In this document: positions 53,126-61,218 of the stretch, in pieces
How the letters are laid out: every line of letters starts with the position of its first letter
Numbering within the stretch: the stretch's first letter is position 1
Source: an uncultured Hyphomicrobiales bacterium
GTDB taxonomy: Bacteria > Pseudomonadota > Alphaproteobacteria > Rhizobiales > Beijerinckiaceae
DNA length: 64,000 nucleotides
Direction: 5' to 3'
NCBI GenBank assembly: GCA_903847605.1
Contig: CAINED010000076.1
Location: 186,001 to 250,000 of the forward strand
Position numbers and translations under genes: made by a program
The notes under the pieces: model-generated
Databases searched by the model: none
What the model saw: the letters and a program-made list of their open reading frames with translations, nothing else
Told to the model about the DNA's origin: nothing

Positions 53126-53848
53126 ATGACCGCTTCGCCGCATATCCTGATTGTCGACGATCATCGCGAGATACGCGATCTCGTTTCGCGCGCCCTTGTC
53201 AGGGAAGGATTTCGCATCAGTCAGGCAAGCGATGGCAAGGCCATGCGCAAAATCCTCGCCGACGCGCGGATCGATCTGATCCTCCTTGATTTGATGTTGC
53301 CGGGCGAGAGCGGGCTGTCGCTTTGCCGCGACATCCGCGCCCATTCCAATGTGCCCATCATCATGGTGACGGCGAAAGGCGAGGAAGTCGATCGCGTCAT
53401 CGGGCTCGAACTCGGCGCGGACGATTATTTGCCGAAGCCTTTCGGCACGCGAGAGCTGATCGCGCGCATTAATTCAGTTCTGCGCCGCACCCAGCGCAGC
53501 GTTCAAGAACCGGAAGCCGAAAACCAGCGCCGCAACTACAGGTTCGATCGCTGGGTCTTGTCCGCAGATTCGCGCGAACTTCTGCGCGACGATGGCGTGA
53601 GCCTGTCGCTCAGCACCGGCGAGTTCGATCTCCTCATGGCGCTGGTCGAGCGCCCGCAGCGGGTTCTTTCCCGCGAGCAGTTGCTGGACCTCGCGCGCGG
53701 CCGCGCGGCGAGCGCCTTCGACCGCAGTATCGACACGCAGGTGAGCCGGCTGCGCAAGAAACTCGAAGCCGATCCGTCCGATCCCCGGATCATCCAGACG
53801 GTGTGGGGCGGCGGCTACATGCTGGCCGCGAAAGTGACCGCGGAATGA
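53126..53848 (+). CDS. OmpR-family response regulator
   Basis: A 240-aa regulator. The receiver domain has the acidic pocket DD at 11-12, the phosphoacceptor Asp 55 in LILLDLMLPGESG, the switch Thr in MVTAKGEE and the Lys in YLPKPFG. The C-terminal winged helix contains VLSREQLLDLARGRAASAFDRSIDTQVSRLRKKLE and IIQTVWGGGYML. Its stop overlaps the histidine-kinase start (ATGA). It likely controls the divergent Spy-like gene and its own operon. Confidence 0.94.
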   Translation: MTASPHILIVDDHREIRDLVSRALVREGFRISQASDGKAMRKILADARIDLILLDLMLPGESGLSLCRDIRAHSNVPIIMVTAKGEEVDRVIGLELGADDYLPKPFGTRELIARINSVLRRTQRSVQEPEAENQRRNYRFDRWVLSADSRELLRDDGVSLSLSTGEFDLLMALVERPQRVLSREQLLDLARGRAASAFDRSIDTQVSRLRKKLEADPSDPRIIQTVWGGGYMLAAKVTAE

Positions 53849-55320
53849 GAAGACTCGTTCCCCAGACGCTGTTCGGTCAAACTCTGATTATCCTGCTGGC
53901 TGGGATAGGCCTGTCGCTGGTGCTGGGCGCATGGATCTATTCCAGCGCGCGGCAGGAGGCCGTGCGCGCCGTCGGGGCGCTCGCGGCGGTCGAACGGATC
54001 GTCAATCTTTCGCGGCTGGTCGCCGATGTTCCGCCGGAATGGCGCGCGCGTATCGTCGATGGCGCGAACGACGGCGCGTTTCGTATCGCGCTCGCTGCGC
54101 GGCCGCCTGCCATCCCGCAGGGCGGTGAAACCGATGCCGCGGCGGCGATCGTTACTCTTCTACGCGAAGCCTTGCCCGGCCGCGAGGTTCTGGCCTCCGT
54201 CACTGCTAGCGAAGATGCCGGGCCGGGTTTCGGCCTCGGCCGACGCGGCGGGTGGGGCGGGCCTTACGGGGGGCCCTACGGCGGTCCGCATGTTGGGATG
54301 GGCCGCAACACGCCGGGTGGCGCCGCCATGCACGAACAGATGATGCGCGGCCCCGCCACCCGCGCCGCCTTCTCATGGCGCAATCTTCACGGCGCGGTGC
54401 GGATCGGCGAACGGGAATGGCTCACCTTCGCCACCGGACTTCCGGAGACCGGCGCTTCTATTTCGCAACGGCTTTTCTTTGCGCTCGGCGCGGCGGCGGC
54501 CCTCATCGTCCTCGTGACGATCTGGGCCGTGCGCCGCGTCACCAGTCCGCTTGGCGTTCTGTCAGCTGCAGCCGATCGGCTCGGCAAGAATGTCGATGCG
54601 CAGCCCCTCGCGCTCAGCGGTTCGGTAGAGATGCGCAGGGCCGCCGAAGCCTTCAACGACATGCAGGCGCGTCTACGCCGGCTGATCGAAAACCGCACGC
54701 TGATGCTCGCTGCCATTTCGCATGATCTGCGCACGCAACTCACCCTGCTGCGGTTGCGCGCCGAAAATCACGATGCGGGCGAGGATCGCGAACGCATGCT
54801 CAAGACGATTGGCGACATGGAGGACATGCTCGCCGCGACACTTTCCTTCGCGCGCGACGAAGTCACGCGCGAAGAAAGCAAACGCGCCGACATCGGCTCG
54901 CTCGTCGCGAGCATCGTCGACGACATGGCGGACGCCGGACGCCCGGTCGCCACGGGCGAAATTGCGCCGGATATAATTCTGGAGATCAAGCCTGTCGCCA
55001 TGCGCCGCGCGCTGACGAACCTCATCGACAACGCCATCAAATACGGCGCGAAAGCTACGGTAACTCTCACGGCGCGGCCGGACGGCGTCGTCATCGCCGT
55101 TGAAGACGAAGGGCCGGGCATTCCCGAAGACAGTCTCAAGCAGGTGTTGCAACCATTTTCGCGGCTGGACGATTCGCGCAATCGCGAAACCGGCGGCATG
55201 GGACTTGGGCTTGCGATCGCCGCTTCCGTGATCGAAGGCCACGGTGGCGAGTTGAAACTGGAAAACCGCGGGGAGGGCGGACTGCGCGTGCGAGTGACGC
55301 TGCGGCGGAGCGTGCGGTAG
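53845..55320 (+). CDS. HAMP-domain sensor histidine kinase
   Basis: A 491-aa membrane kinase. Membrane helix 1 spans about 10-30 and the periplasmic domain ends in a Gly/Pro/Met-rich stretch (RRGGWGGPYGGPYGGPHVGM) with several His and Met, possibly metal-binding. The second helix is near 205-227, followed by HAMP (RRVTSPLGVLSAAADRLG). In the H-box, His 293 starts HDLRTQLTLL; the nearly invariant Pro of HDLRTPL is Gln 298. The ATPase domain is complete: NLIDNAIKYG, EDEGPGIP and GGMGLGLAIA. The start overlaps the regulator stop. An upstream frame to 53803 is not needed. Confidence 0.93.
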   Translation: MRRLVPQTLFGQTLIILLAGIGLSLVLGAWIYSSARQEAVRAVGALAAVERIVNLSRLVADVPPEWRARIVDGANDGAFRIALAARPPAIPQGGETDAAAAIVTLLREALPGREVLASVTASEDAGPGFGLGRRGGWGGPYGGPYGGPHVGMGRNTPGGAAMHEQMMRGPATRAAFSWRNLHGAVRIGEREWLTFATGLPETGASISQRLFFALGAAAALIVLVTIWAVRRVTSPLGVLSAAADRLGKNVDAQPLALSGSVEMRRAAEAFNDMQARLRRLIENRTLMLAAISHDLRTQLTLLRLRAENHDAGEDRERMLKTIGDMEDMLAATLSFARDEVTREESKRADIGSLVASIVDDMADAGRPVATGEIAPDIILEIKPVAMRRALTNLIDNAIKYGAKATVTLTARPDGVVIAVEDEGPGIPEDSLKQVLQPFSRLDDSRNRETGGMGLGLAIAASVIEGHGGELKLENRGEGGLRVRVTLRRSVR

Positions 55321-55329
55321 CGATCGTCG

Positions 55330-55659
55330 CCCCCACTTCCCCGGCCGGAACGAAGCGGGGAGTTGGGGTCCAGAAATCTTTCGAGCGTCGGGGTTATGGA
55401 TTCGGCCTTCGGCAGTCCCGGAAATGTGGCCAACAAACTCCGTCACGCATTCGCGTGGCACTTCCCCGGAGGGGAAGAGGGGACTTCGCCCCGTGCGACT
55501 TGTTCGATGCCGTTGAGCAACTGACGACATGGGTAACATTTCAGACCGACCACGTGGTTGACACAATTCTCTTTTCGTTCGCGGTTGCTTTTCCCTGAGG
55601 GGAAGGAGCTTATGCTGCATCGCAGCATAAACCGGTATTGCGCACAAATTGCTGCGCAA
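55330..55659. repeat. Cluster of short palindromes in the 560-nt gap after the kinase gene
   Basis: The gap 55321-55880 has no convincing gene. It holds a REP-like imperfect palindrome (55330-55368), CTTCCCC/GGGGAAG (55461-55467/55471-55477), TTCCC/GGGAA (55591-55595/55600-55604), TTATGCTGC/GCAGCATAA (55610-55618/55622-55630, perfect 9 bp) and TTGCGCA/TGCGCAA (55638-55644/55653-55659). No T-runs follow them. A long minus-strand frame across the region is a shadow of the kinase gene. Confidence 0.6.
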
Positions 55660-55880
55660 CACGCGATTATTGTGCAGTGCAAAATTGAGCCTGAGCAGAG
55701 GGCTGACAACGCCATTCACCGGCCAAAAACCCCCTCGCGGGAATTCCCGCGCATTGCCGCCAATTCTGGCGCACATCGCATGCTAAAACAGGGCCTTCGC
55801 CGGGCGCGCGCCGGGCCGTTCGTCAGACGTGCGCCAGCGTTGGCGCGAATTCGCGCGAAGTCCGGCGCGCGGTTTTCAGG

Positions 55881-56405
55881 TCAGTTCCGGTCTTCGGGAA
55901 GGGGCGGCACGGGCAGCACGGGGATGCCCTCTTCCCAGAGTTCTTTCGCCTCTTCCAGCGTCGCCTCGCCCCGGATCGAGCGCACCGGCAGATCGCCGTC
56001 GTGCATCTTGCGCGCCTGCTCCGGGAATTGCTTGCCGACATCCTCGGTATTGGCGACGATCTTCTCGTGCAATTCGCGGATCGCCGCGCGCAATTCTTCG
56101 TGTTTTTCGTCGAGCACCGCGACCGGGGCGGGAGCCGGGACGGACACGGGAACCGGGGGAGGGGCCGCCATCGGAGTAGGGGGAACAGGCATTTTCGCCA
56201 ATGTTTCCCGCATTTTGTCGGCCCGCTCCTCCTTCTTGCGGGAGGTCGAGATCTGCGGCGCCATCAGCGCTTTGGACACCCGGATGGAGCCGCAATGCGG
56301 GCAGTCCACGAGGCCGCGCTTGACCTGCTTGTCGAAGGAATCCGAATTCGGGAACCAGCTCTCGAATTCGTGGTCCTTTTCGCAGACGAGCGCATATTTG
56401 ATCAT
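55881..56405 (-). CDS. DUF1178 family protein
   Basis: A 174-aa protein. The N-terminal zinc-ribbon-like part begins MIKYALVCEKDHEFESWFPNSDSFDKQ and has CPHCGS around residue 35. A Pro/Ala/Val-rich linker (about 74-98) leads to a helical C-terminal part containing DVGKQFPEQARKMHDGD and EEAKELWEEGIPVLPVPPLP. DUF1178 proteins are conserved in alpha- and betaproteobacteria with no known function. Its ATG overlaps the grxC stop. Confidence 0.92.
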   Translation of the reverse strand: MIKYALVCEKDHEFESWFPNSDSFDKQVKRGLVDCPHCGSIRVSKALMAPQISTSRKKEERADKMRETLAKMPVPPTPMAAPPPVPVSVPAPAPVAVLDEKHEELRAAIRELHEKIVANTEDVGKQFPEQARKMHDGDLPVRSIRGEATLEEAKELWEEGIPVLPVPPLPEDRN

Positions 56406-56665
56406 GTTGAGCCCGCCAGCAGCGGGTCGAGTTTCCCCGCGCTTTCAAGGGCATAGAGATCGTCGCAGCCGCCGACATGGGTGTCGCCGATGAAGATTTG
56501 CGGCACCGTCCAGCGCCCGCCGGCGCGCTCGGACATTTTGCGCTGCGCCTCCGCGTCGCCGTCGACGGAGATTTCCTCGAACTCCGCATTCTTCTTTTTC
56601 AACAAGGACTTGGCGGCATGGCAATAGCCGCAGGTCTGCTTGGTGTAAATCTGGATCGGGCGCAT
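56402..56665 (-). CDS. grxC: Glutaredoxin 3
   Basis: An 87-aa glutathione-dependent thiol oxidoreductase. The active site CGYC occurs in IYTKQTCGYCHAAKSLLKKK, the glutathione-binding loop is TVPQIFIGD and the C-terminal GG-D motif is VGGCDDLYAL. It is coupled to DUF1178 by an ATGA overlap. In many Rhizobiales a carbon-nitrogen hydrolase gene lies between these two; it is absent here. Confidence 0.96.
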   Translation of the reverse strand: MRPIQIYTKQTCGYCHAAKSLLKKKNAEFEEISVDGDAEAQRKMSERAGGRWTVPQIFIGDTHVGGCDDLYALESAGKLDPLLAGST

Positions 56666-56755
56666 GCAGGGTCTCCGGAAGCGCTATATAGTTTCGTTGC
56701 TGTAGCGTCACAACCCCTTCAAACCTTTCGGGTTTCCTTTGGGGATTTCTTCGCT

Positions 56756-57634
56756 TCAGCCGGCAAGCCCCGCGCCTTGCGCGACGCGCGCGAAGACGAG
56801 CACATCGACCTGGCCAGCGCCTGCCCGCAACAGCACGCGGGAAGCCGCGTTGAGAGTCGCGCCGGTCGTCAGCACGTCGTCGATCAGGACAATTTTCTTG
56901 CCCGAAATCATGGGCTTGGCATCATCCCGCACGCGGAACGCGCCCTGCACGTTGTCGGCGCGTTGCGCCCGCGTCAGCCCGACCTGCGGCGTCGTCGGCT
57001 TCACCCTGACGAGCGAAAGCGGATCGAAGGGCTTGCCGCTTTGCGCTGCGACGACCTGCGCCAGCGCCGCCGCCTGATTGAAACGCCGCGAAAACAGTCG
57101 CTTGCGGTGCAGAGGCACGGGCAGAATCAGGTCGGCCTCGGCCAGAAGTTCGGCCCCGACGCGGGTCATCCAGCGGCCCATCGCGTCCGCCAGTTCCAGC
57201 CGGTCGCCGTATTTCAGATTGTGGACGAGATCGCGTGCCGGCCCGTCGTCGTAGCGCGCCACGGCCCGGGCGCGGTTGAAAACCGGAGGGTTTGCAAAGG
57301 CTTCCGGGGAAATGAGTCCGGGCCCGAGATCCTGGGCGAAGGGCGTGCCGAGGCGCTCGCAATAGGGCCGCTCGATGAAGGGCATCCGGCCCCAGCAGGC
57401 CGCGCAGAGCGTGCCGGCCTGCATGGTCGCGCGGCGGCAGGCGATACAGGACGGCGGATAAACGATTTCAAGTACTTGCTGCGCAGCATAAGCCGCGCCC
57501 CGCCGCAGCATGACGAAGTTCAAATGGTGCAAAATGAAGCGTATTTTCCGGGCAGGCGCGCGCGACGAGGCGTCGGCGTCCGGCGGTCCCGCCAGCCAGT
57601 CCGGAAGCCACTCCTTTTGCGCCGGTTCGGCCAT
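56756..57634 (-). CDS. ComF family phosphoribosyltransferase-like protein
   Basis: A 292-aa protein. An N-terminal zinc-finger-like region has CIACRR and CAACW; the double-zinc motif leads into a PRTase domain with the PRPP-binding loop IVLIDDVLTTGATL near residue 250. ILPVPLHRKRLFSRRFNQA is the other ComF signature. ComF proteins are linked to DNA uptake in naturally competent bacteria, but in most alphaproteobacteria the role is unknown. It begins 4 nt after the thioesterase stop, so the two form an operon. Confidence 0.93.
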   Translation of the reverse strand: MAEPAQKEWLPDWLAGPPDADASSRAPARKIRFILHHLNFVMLRRGAAYAAQQVLEIVYPPSCIACRRATMQAGTLCAACWGRMPFIERPYCERLGTPFAQDLGPGLISPEAFANPPVFNRARAVARYDDGPARDLVHNLKYGDRLELADAMGRWMTRVGAELLAEADLILPVPLHRKRLFSRRFNQAAALAQVVAAQSGKPFDPLSLVRVKPTTPQVGLTRAQRADNVQGAFRVRDDAKPMISGKKIVLIDDVLTTGATLNAASRVLLRAGAGQVDVLVFARVAQGAGLAG

Positions 57635-57637
57635 TGC

Positions 57638-58093
57638 CTAATCCTCAAGTCCTTCCCGGCCCTCGATGGTCATGAGGGTGGCCGTGAGAAAGGCGACAAG
57701 CCGCTGTTTTCCGGCCGCGTCTGCAAAAACTTCGCTTTGCGCCAGGGTCAGGGTCCGGCCGGACTTCACGACCTTGCCGCGCGCAAGAATGCGTTCGCCT
57801 GCAGCCGGGGCGAGCAGATTGATCTTGAACTCCGTGGTCAGCACGCCCGCGCCCGCCGGCATTATAGTCAACGCGGCATAGCCGGCAGCGCTGTCGGCGA
57901 TGGCCGCCACCGCGCCCGCATGAACGAAGCCGTGCTGCTGTAAAATAGCCGGGCGCGGCGCGAGCGCGATTTCGACGAGGCCCGGCGCCACATGCACGAG
58001 GGAAGCGCCGAGCGTTTCCATCAATCCCTGCTTGCTGAAACTTGCGCGTATTCTCTTCTCTATATCAATGGCTTCGGTAGCTTGTCCGCTCAA
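57638..58093 (-). CDS. PaaI-family hotdog-fold thioesterase
   Basis: A 151-aa hotdog-fold acyl-CoA thioesterase candidate. The core LQQHGFVHAGAVAAIADSAAGYAALTIMP contains the HG-x-x-x-x-G catalytic loop followed by the acidic residue of the long helix. TTEFKINLLAPAAGE is the second family segment. The start appears to be TTG 58093, preceded by CGGAG seven bases before it; no good ATG precedes the conserved region except at residue 25. The acyl group is unknown. It is in operon with comF. Confidence 0.85.
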   Translation of the reverse strand: MSGQATEAIDIEKRIRASFSKQGLMETLGASLVHVAPGLVEIALAPRPAILQQHGFVHAGAVAAIADSAAGYAALTIMPAGAGVLTTEFKINLLAPAAGERILARGKVVKSGRTLTLAQSEVFADAAGKQRLVAFLTATLMTIEGREGLED

Positions 58094-58222
58094 CTGAATT
58101 CTCCGGATAACGGCCTCATAGGCCCCTCGCGTCTTGTCGCAAGGCTAGGCCGGGCCTCGGCGTGAGTCCACAAGCGCAAAGACGTCTTTGACCGGGCAGC
58201 GACGCGGGCCCATAAACCACTC

Positions 58223-59116
58223 ATGAATTCCCCATCTGCCGTCCCGCAGGTTTTCGATCGCGCCTTGCAGAAGCGCCGGCTCGCCCGCGCCAAAGCACGC
58301 GGTGCAGAGGATTTTCTGCTGCTGCGGGTGGTGGAGGACATGGCCGCGCGACGCGATGCGACGCTGCGGCCGTTCCCGCGCGTGCTGGATCTCGGCACGC
58401 CCGGCCCGCAGGCGGCGGCCATGCTGGCGCAGCGGCCGCAGGGGAATATTGGCGAGCGAACGATCTTGCGCGCCGCGCCCGTGCCGGAGACTGCCGATCC
58501 GCGCTGGCAAACTGTCGTCGTGGATGAGGAATCTCTGCCCTTCGCGGCCGAGAGTTTCGATCTCGCTATCTCGGCGCTGGCGCTGCAATGGGTCAACGAC
58601 CTGCCGGGCGTCCTGCTGCAAATCCGCCGCGCGCTCGCGCCGGACGGACTCTTTCTCGCCTGTCTGATGGGCGGCCAGACGTTGCAGGAATTGCGCGCCG
58701 TCTTCGCGCAGGCGGAAGAGGAAATCACGGGCGGCGCAAGCCCGCGCGTCGCGCCCTTCGCCGATCTGCGCGACATGGGCGCTCTCTTGCAGCGCGCCGG
58801 CTTCGCCCTGCCCGTCACCGACATCGACACGGTGACGGTGCGCTACGCTGATATCTTTGCGCTGATGGCGGACCTGCGCGCCATGGGCGCGACCAACGTT
58901 CTCGTCCATCGTCTCAAAAAGCCGTTGCGCCGCGCGGCGCTTCTGCGCGCCGCGGAAATATATGCGCAGCAATTTTGCGATCCTGACGGGCGCATCCGCG
59001 CCACTTTCGAAATCGTCTGGCTGTCAGGCTGGGCGCCGCATGAAAGTCAGCAAAAACCGCTGAAACCCGGAAGCGCGCGGATGCGGCTGGCGGACGCGCT
59101 CGGAAAAACAGAATAG
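58223..59116 (+). CDS. SAM-dependent methyltransferase-like protein, NDUFAF5/BioC-related
   Basis: A 297-aa class I methyltransferase-fold protein. It starts VFDRALQKRRLARAK, typical of the NDUFAF5 (C20orf7) family. A shortened SAM motif I is RVLDLGTPGPQAA, and LPFAAESFDLAISALALQWVNDLPG is the motif II/III region. Mitochondrial NDUFAF5 hydroxylates an Arg of complex I; the bacterial homologues are unstudied. It is divergent from the thioesterase-comF operon. Confidence 0.88.
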   Translation: MNSPSAVPQVFDRALQKRRLARAKARGAEDFLLLRVVEDMAARRDATLRPFPRVLDLGTPGPQAAAMLAQRPQGNIGERTILRAAPVPETADPRWQTVVVDEESLPFAAESFDLAISALALQWVNDLPGVLLQIRRALAPDGLFLACLMGGQTLQELRAVFAQAEEEITGGASPRVAPFADLRDMGALLQRAGFALPVTDIDTVTVRYADIFALMADLRAMGATNVLVHRLKKPLRRAALLRAAEIYAQQFCDPDGRIRATFEIVWLSGWAPHESQQKPLKPGSARMRLADALGKTE

Positions 59117-59139
59117 TCAGCGCTTGCTCCGCTTCGCGC

Positions 59140-59775
59140 CTACCTCAGCATCGGCTCGATGATAGTTTCGAACGCCTGTATCGGGTGATTGCCGACAAGC
59201 TTCTCGCCGTTGATGAAAAATGTCGGCGTCGAATCCACGCCGAATTTGTCGACGGCGTAGGTGCGCATTTTGATGATCTTTTCGTAGATGTCCTGCCGAC
59301 GCAGGCAGCTTTCGAAATCGCCATGCGACATGCCCTGCCGGCGCACGAGGCCCGAGAGCGTCCCCACGGCGTCGCCATTGGGCGGATCGAGCCAGATACG
59401 CTGCTCGGTGAACAGAAGATCGAGCATAGCCGCGCGCTTCTCGGCATTCGGATCGCAGCGCGCCAGCATGAAGCCTGCCATCGCCATGGGGTCGGACGGA
59501 AATTCGCGCAACACGAAACGCACCTTGCCGGTGTCGATATACTTTTCCTTCAGCGCCTTGTAGGCGCCCGCATGGAAGGCCGCGCAATGCGGACAGGACA
59601 CCGAGGCATATTCGATGATGGAGATCTTCGCGTCGGGATTGCCGATCCACAGATCGGGCAGGTCTTCGACGCGGAGCAAATCTTCCTTGCCGGGCGCCGC
59701 GCGGAGCGGCAAGGCCGCCGCAAACACCGTCGCAGCGATGAGCGAACGTCGCGTCAATCCGGTGAAAGCACGCAT
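59140..59775 (-). CDS. DsbA-family thioredoxin-like protein 1
   Basis: A 211-aa exported thiol oxidoreductase. The N-terminal signal has an RR pair (LTRRSLIAATVFAAALPL) and may use the Tat route. The active site is Cys 61-Pro-His-Cys 64 in EYASVSCPHCAAFHAG. The helical insertion contains FPSDPMAMAGFMLARC. The cis-Pro loop is STPTFFINGEKL. It is the downstream member of a tandem pair and close in sequence to the next protein. Confidence 0.93.
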   Translation of the reverse strand: MRAFTGLTRRSLIAATVFAAALPLRAAPGKEDLLRVEDLPDLWIGNPDAKISIIEYASVSCPHCAAFHAGAYKALKEKYIDTGKVRFVLREFPSDPMAMAGFMLARCDPNAEKRAAMLDLLFTEQRIWLDPPNGDAVGTLSGLVRRQGMSHGDFESCLRRQDIYEKIIKMRTYAVDKFGVDSTPTFFINGEKLVGNHPIQAFETIIEPMLR

Positions 59776-59798
59776 CGTCCGCTCCTTGCAATTTCAGT

Positions 59799-60443
59799 TC
59801 ACTTCAGGAATTCGGCCATCGTCTTTTCGAACTCGCCGAGGCTCTGATTGCCCTGCAGCATCACGCCGTTGACGAAGAAGGTCGGCGTCGAGGACACGCG
59901 GAACTGCTTCTGGCCGCGGTCGCGTATGACGCCGATCTTTTCGTAGAGTTCCTTGTCGTCGAGGCAGGTCTTGAAGGCTTCTTCGGACATGCCGGCCTGC
60001 CGCGTCAGGCGCGTGAGGCCTTCGAGCGGCTTGTCGTTCACCCAGGCATTTTGCTGGGCGAACAGGAGTTCGATCATCGCCTCGCGCTTTTCCGGGCCCT
60101 GGCAGCGCGCCAGCATGAAGCCGGCCATCGCCAGCGGATCGAAGGGAAATTCGCGCACCGTGAAGCGGACCTTGCCGGTGTCGATATATTTCGACTTCAG
60201 TTCCTTGAACGTGCCGTTGTGGAAGGCGGCGCAATGCGAGCAGGTCATCGAGGCGTATTCGACGATGGTGACAGGCGCTTTCTCGTCGCCGAGCCAGACA
60301 TCGGGCAGGGCGCTGGCGGCCATGAGTTCGGACACCGATACGCGGGACTGCGCCAGAGCGAGCGACGGCAGCAGGCTTGCGCCGGCGAGGACGGCGGCGC
60401 CGGCAAGGGTCTGGCGGCGGGAAAGCTTTTGAAATTCGGTCAT
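59799..60443 (-). CDS. DsbA-family thioredoxin-like protein 2
   Basis: A 214-aa paralogue of the downstream protein. The signal is LSRRQTLAGAAVLAGASLLPSLALA, also Tat-like. The active site is Cys 68-Ser-His-Cys 71 in EYASMTCSHCAAFHNG, differing at the dipeptide (SH versus PH), which usually tunes redox potential. FPFDPLAMAGFMLARC and STPTFFVNGVMLQGN match copy 1. The dciA gene lies just upstream, as in many alphaproteobacteria. Confidence 0.93.
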   Translation of the reverse strand: MTEFQKLSRRQTLAGAAVLAGASLLPSLALAQSRVSVSELMAASALPDVWLGDEKAPVTIVEYASMTCSHCAAFHNGTFKELKSKYIDTGKVRFTVREFPFDPLAMAGFMLARCQGPEKREAMIELLFAQQNAWVNDKPLEGLTRLTRQAGMSEEAFKTCLDDKELYEKIGVIRDRGQKQFRVSSTPTFFVNGVMLQGNQSLGEFEKTMAEFLK

Positions 60444-60562
60444 ATCGTTTGGTCCGTTGAAGCGCCGCCGGAACGGCGTGCCGATGACAACTTACTGAAT
60501 TTCACAAACACAGGAAATGTGGCGGCGGCAAGAGCCGCGGCCCGCGGTGGCGCGCGGCCGGT

Positions 60563-61066
60563 TCACTTTTCCGTGGGCGGCGTCGAAAAGGCGCGCGCGC
60601 CAAGCCGGGTCAGGGCTTCACGCAGGCGCTCGTCGCCGATATCGGCCACGGCGCTTTCGGCTTCGTGAACGGCCGCCGCCGGCGGCGGTGGCGGCTTGGC
60701 CCGTCCCTTGGCGCGCCGGCGCACCGGACCTTGCCGGATCACAATCCGCCCGACACAGCGCCAGCCGAGACGTGCATTCATGCGCTCGATCAGCAGCGGC
60801 GCGACATGCTGCACTTCAAGCGCGAAGGCTCCTTCCACCTGGATGACCAGCGTTGCCGGCTCCATCGGCGCGTCCGGCGGCCGGTTCGGCGCGCGCACAG
60901 GCCATTGCAGCCGCTGCGGTTCGCTGACGGCGGCAAGACGCGCCCCGGCGATTTCAGGCCAGTTGACGAGGATGTCCGACTGGCCGAAGCCGGCCTTCGC
61001 CGCCATCGGGTCGATGGCATGCCGCGTCAATTCGCCGAGTGCGCGGGGTTTGAAGGATTTCGCCAT
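60563..61066 (-). CDS. dciA: DciA family protein (DUF721)
   Basis: A 167-aa protein with an N-terminal DUF721 domain (LVNWPEIAGARLAAVSEPQRL) and a Pro-rich linker. LVIQVEGAFALEVQHVAPLLIERMNARLG is the rest of the domain. DciA loads the replicative helicase in the many bacteria that lack DnaC or DnaI. In alphaproteobacteria it is usually next to mutY and a dsbA gene; here mutY is 2.6 kb away with two genes inserted. Confidence 0.88.
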   Translation of the reverse strand: MAKSFKPRALGELTRHAIDPMAAKAGFGQSDILVNWPEIAGARLAAVSEPQRLQWPVRAPNRPPDAPMEPATLVIQVEGAFALEVQHVAPLLIERMNARLGWRCVGRIVIRQGPVRRRAKGRAKPPPPPAAAVHEAESAVADIGDERLREALTRLGARAFSTPPTEK

Positions 61067-61109
61067 GATGGCTCACATTAGCATAGAGTCAGGTGAACAT
61101 CGGCGCTTG

Positions 61110-61145
61110 TCCAAGCAATTATCCAAGTCATTATCCAGGCAATTG
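61110..61145. repeat. Three 12-bp direct repeats between dciA and the GT39 gene
   Basis: TCCAAGCAATTA (61110-61121), TCCAAGTCATTA (61122-61133) and TCCAGGCAATTG (61134-61145) are head-to-tail copies differing at a few positions. They lie in the divergent gap, 44 nt from the dciA start. Their iteron-like form suggests cooperative protein binding. Confidence 0.7.
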
Positions 61146-61218
61146 TTGGAAGGAAAAGCCCGCGGAGGGCAAGCGCCTGGAAACCTGTAATCGGAACGGG
61201 AAAAAATCGGAGCTTCAG

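Noticed and set aside
54673..55776. 367-aa minus-strand frame running from the kinase gene into the palindrome gap
   Set aside because: More than half is antisense to the kinase ATPase domain and the rest crosses repeats; no motif or ribosome-binding site.
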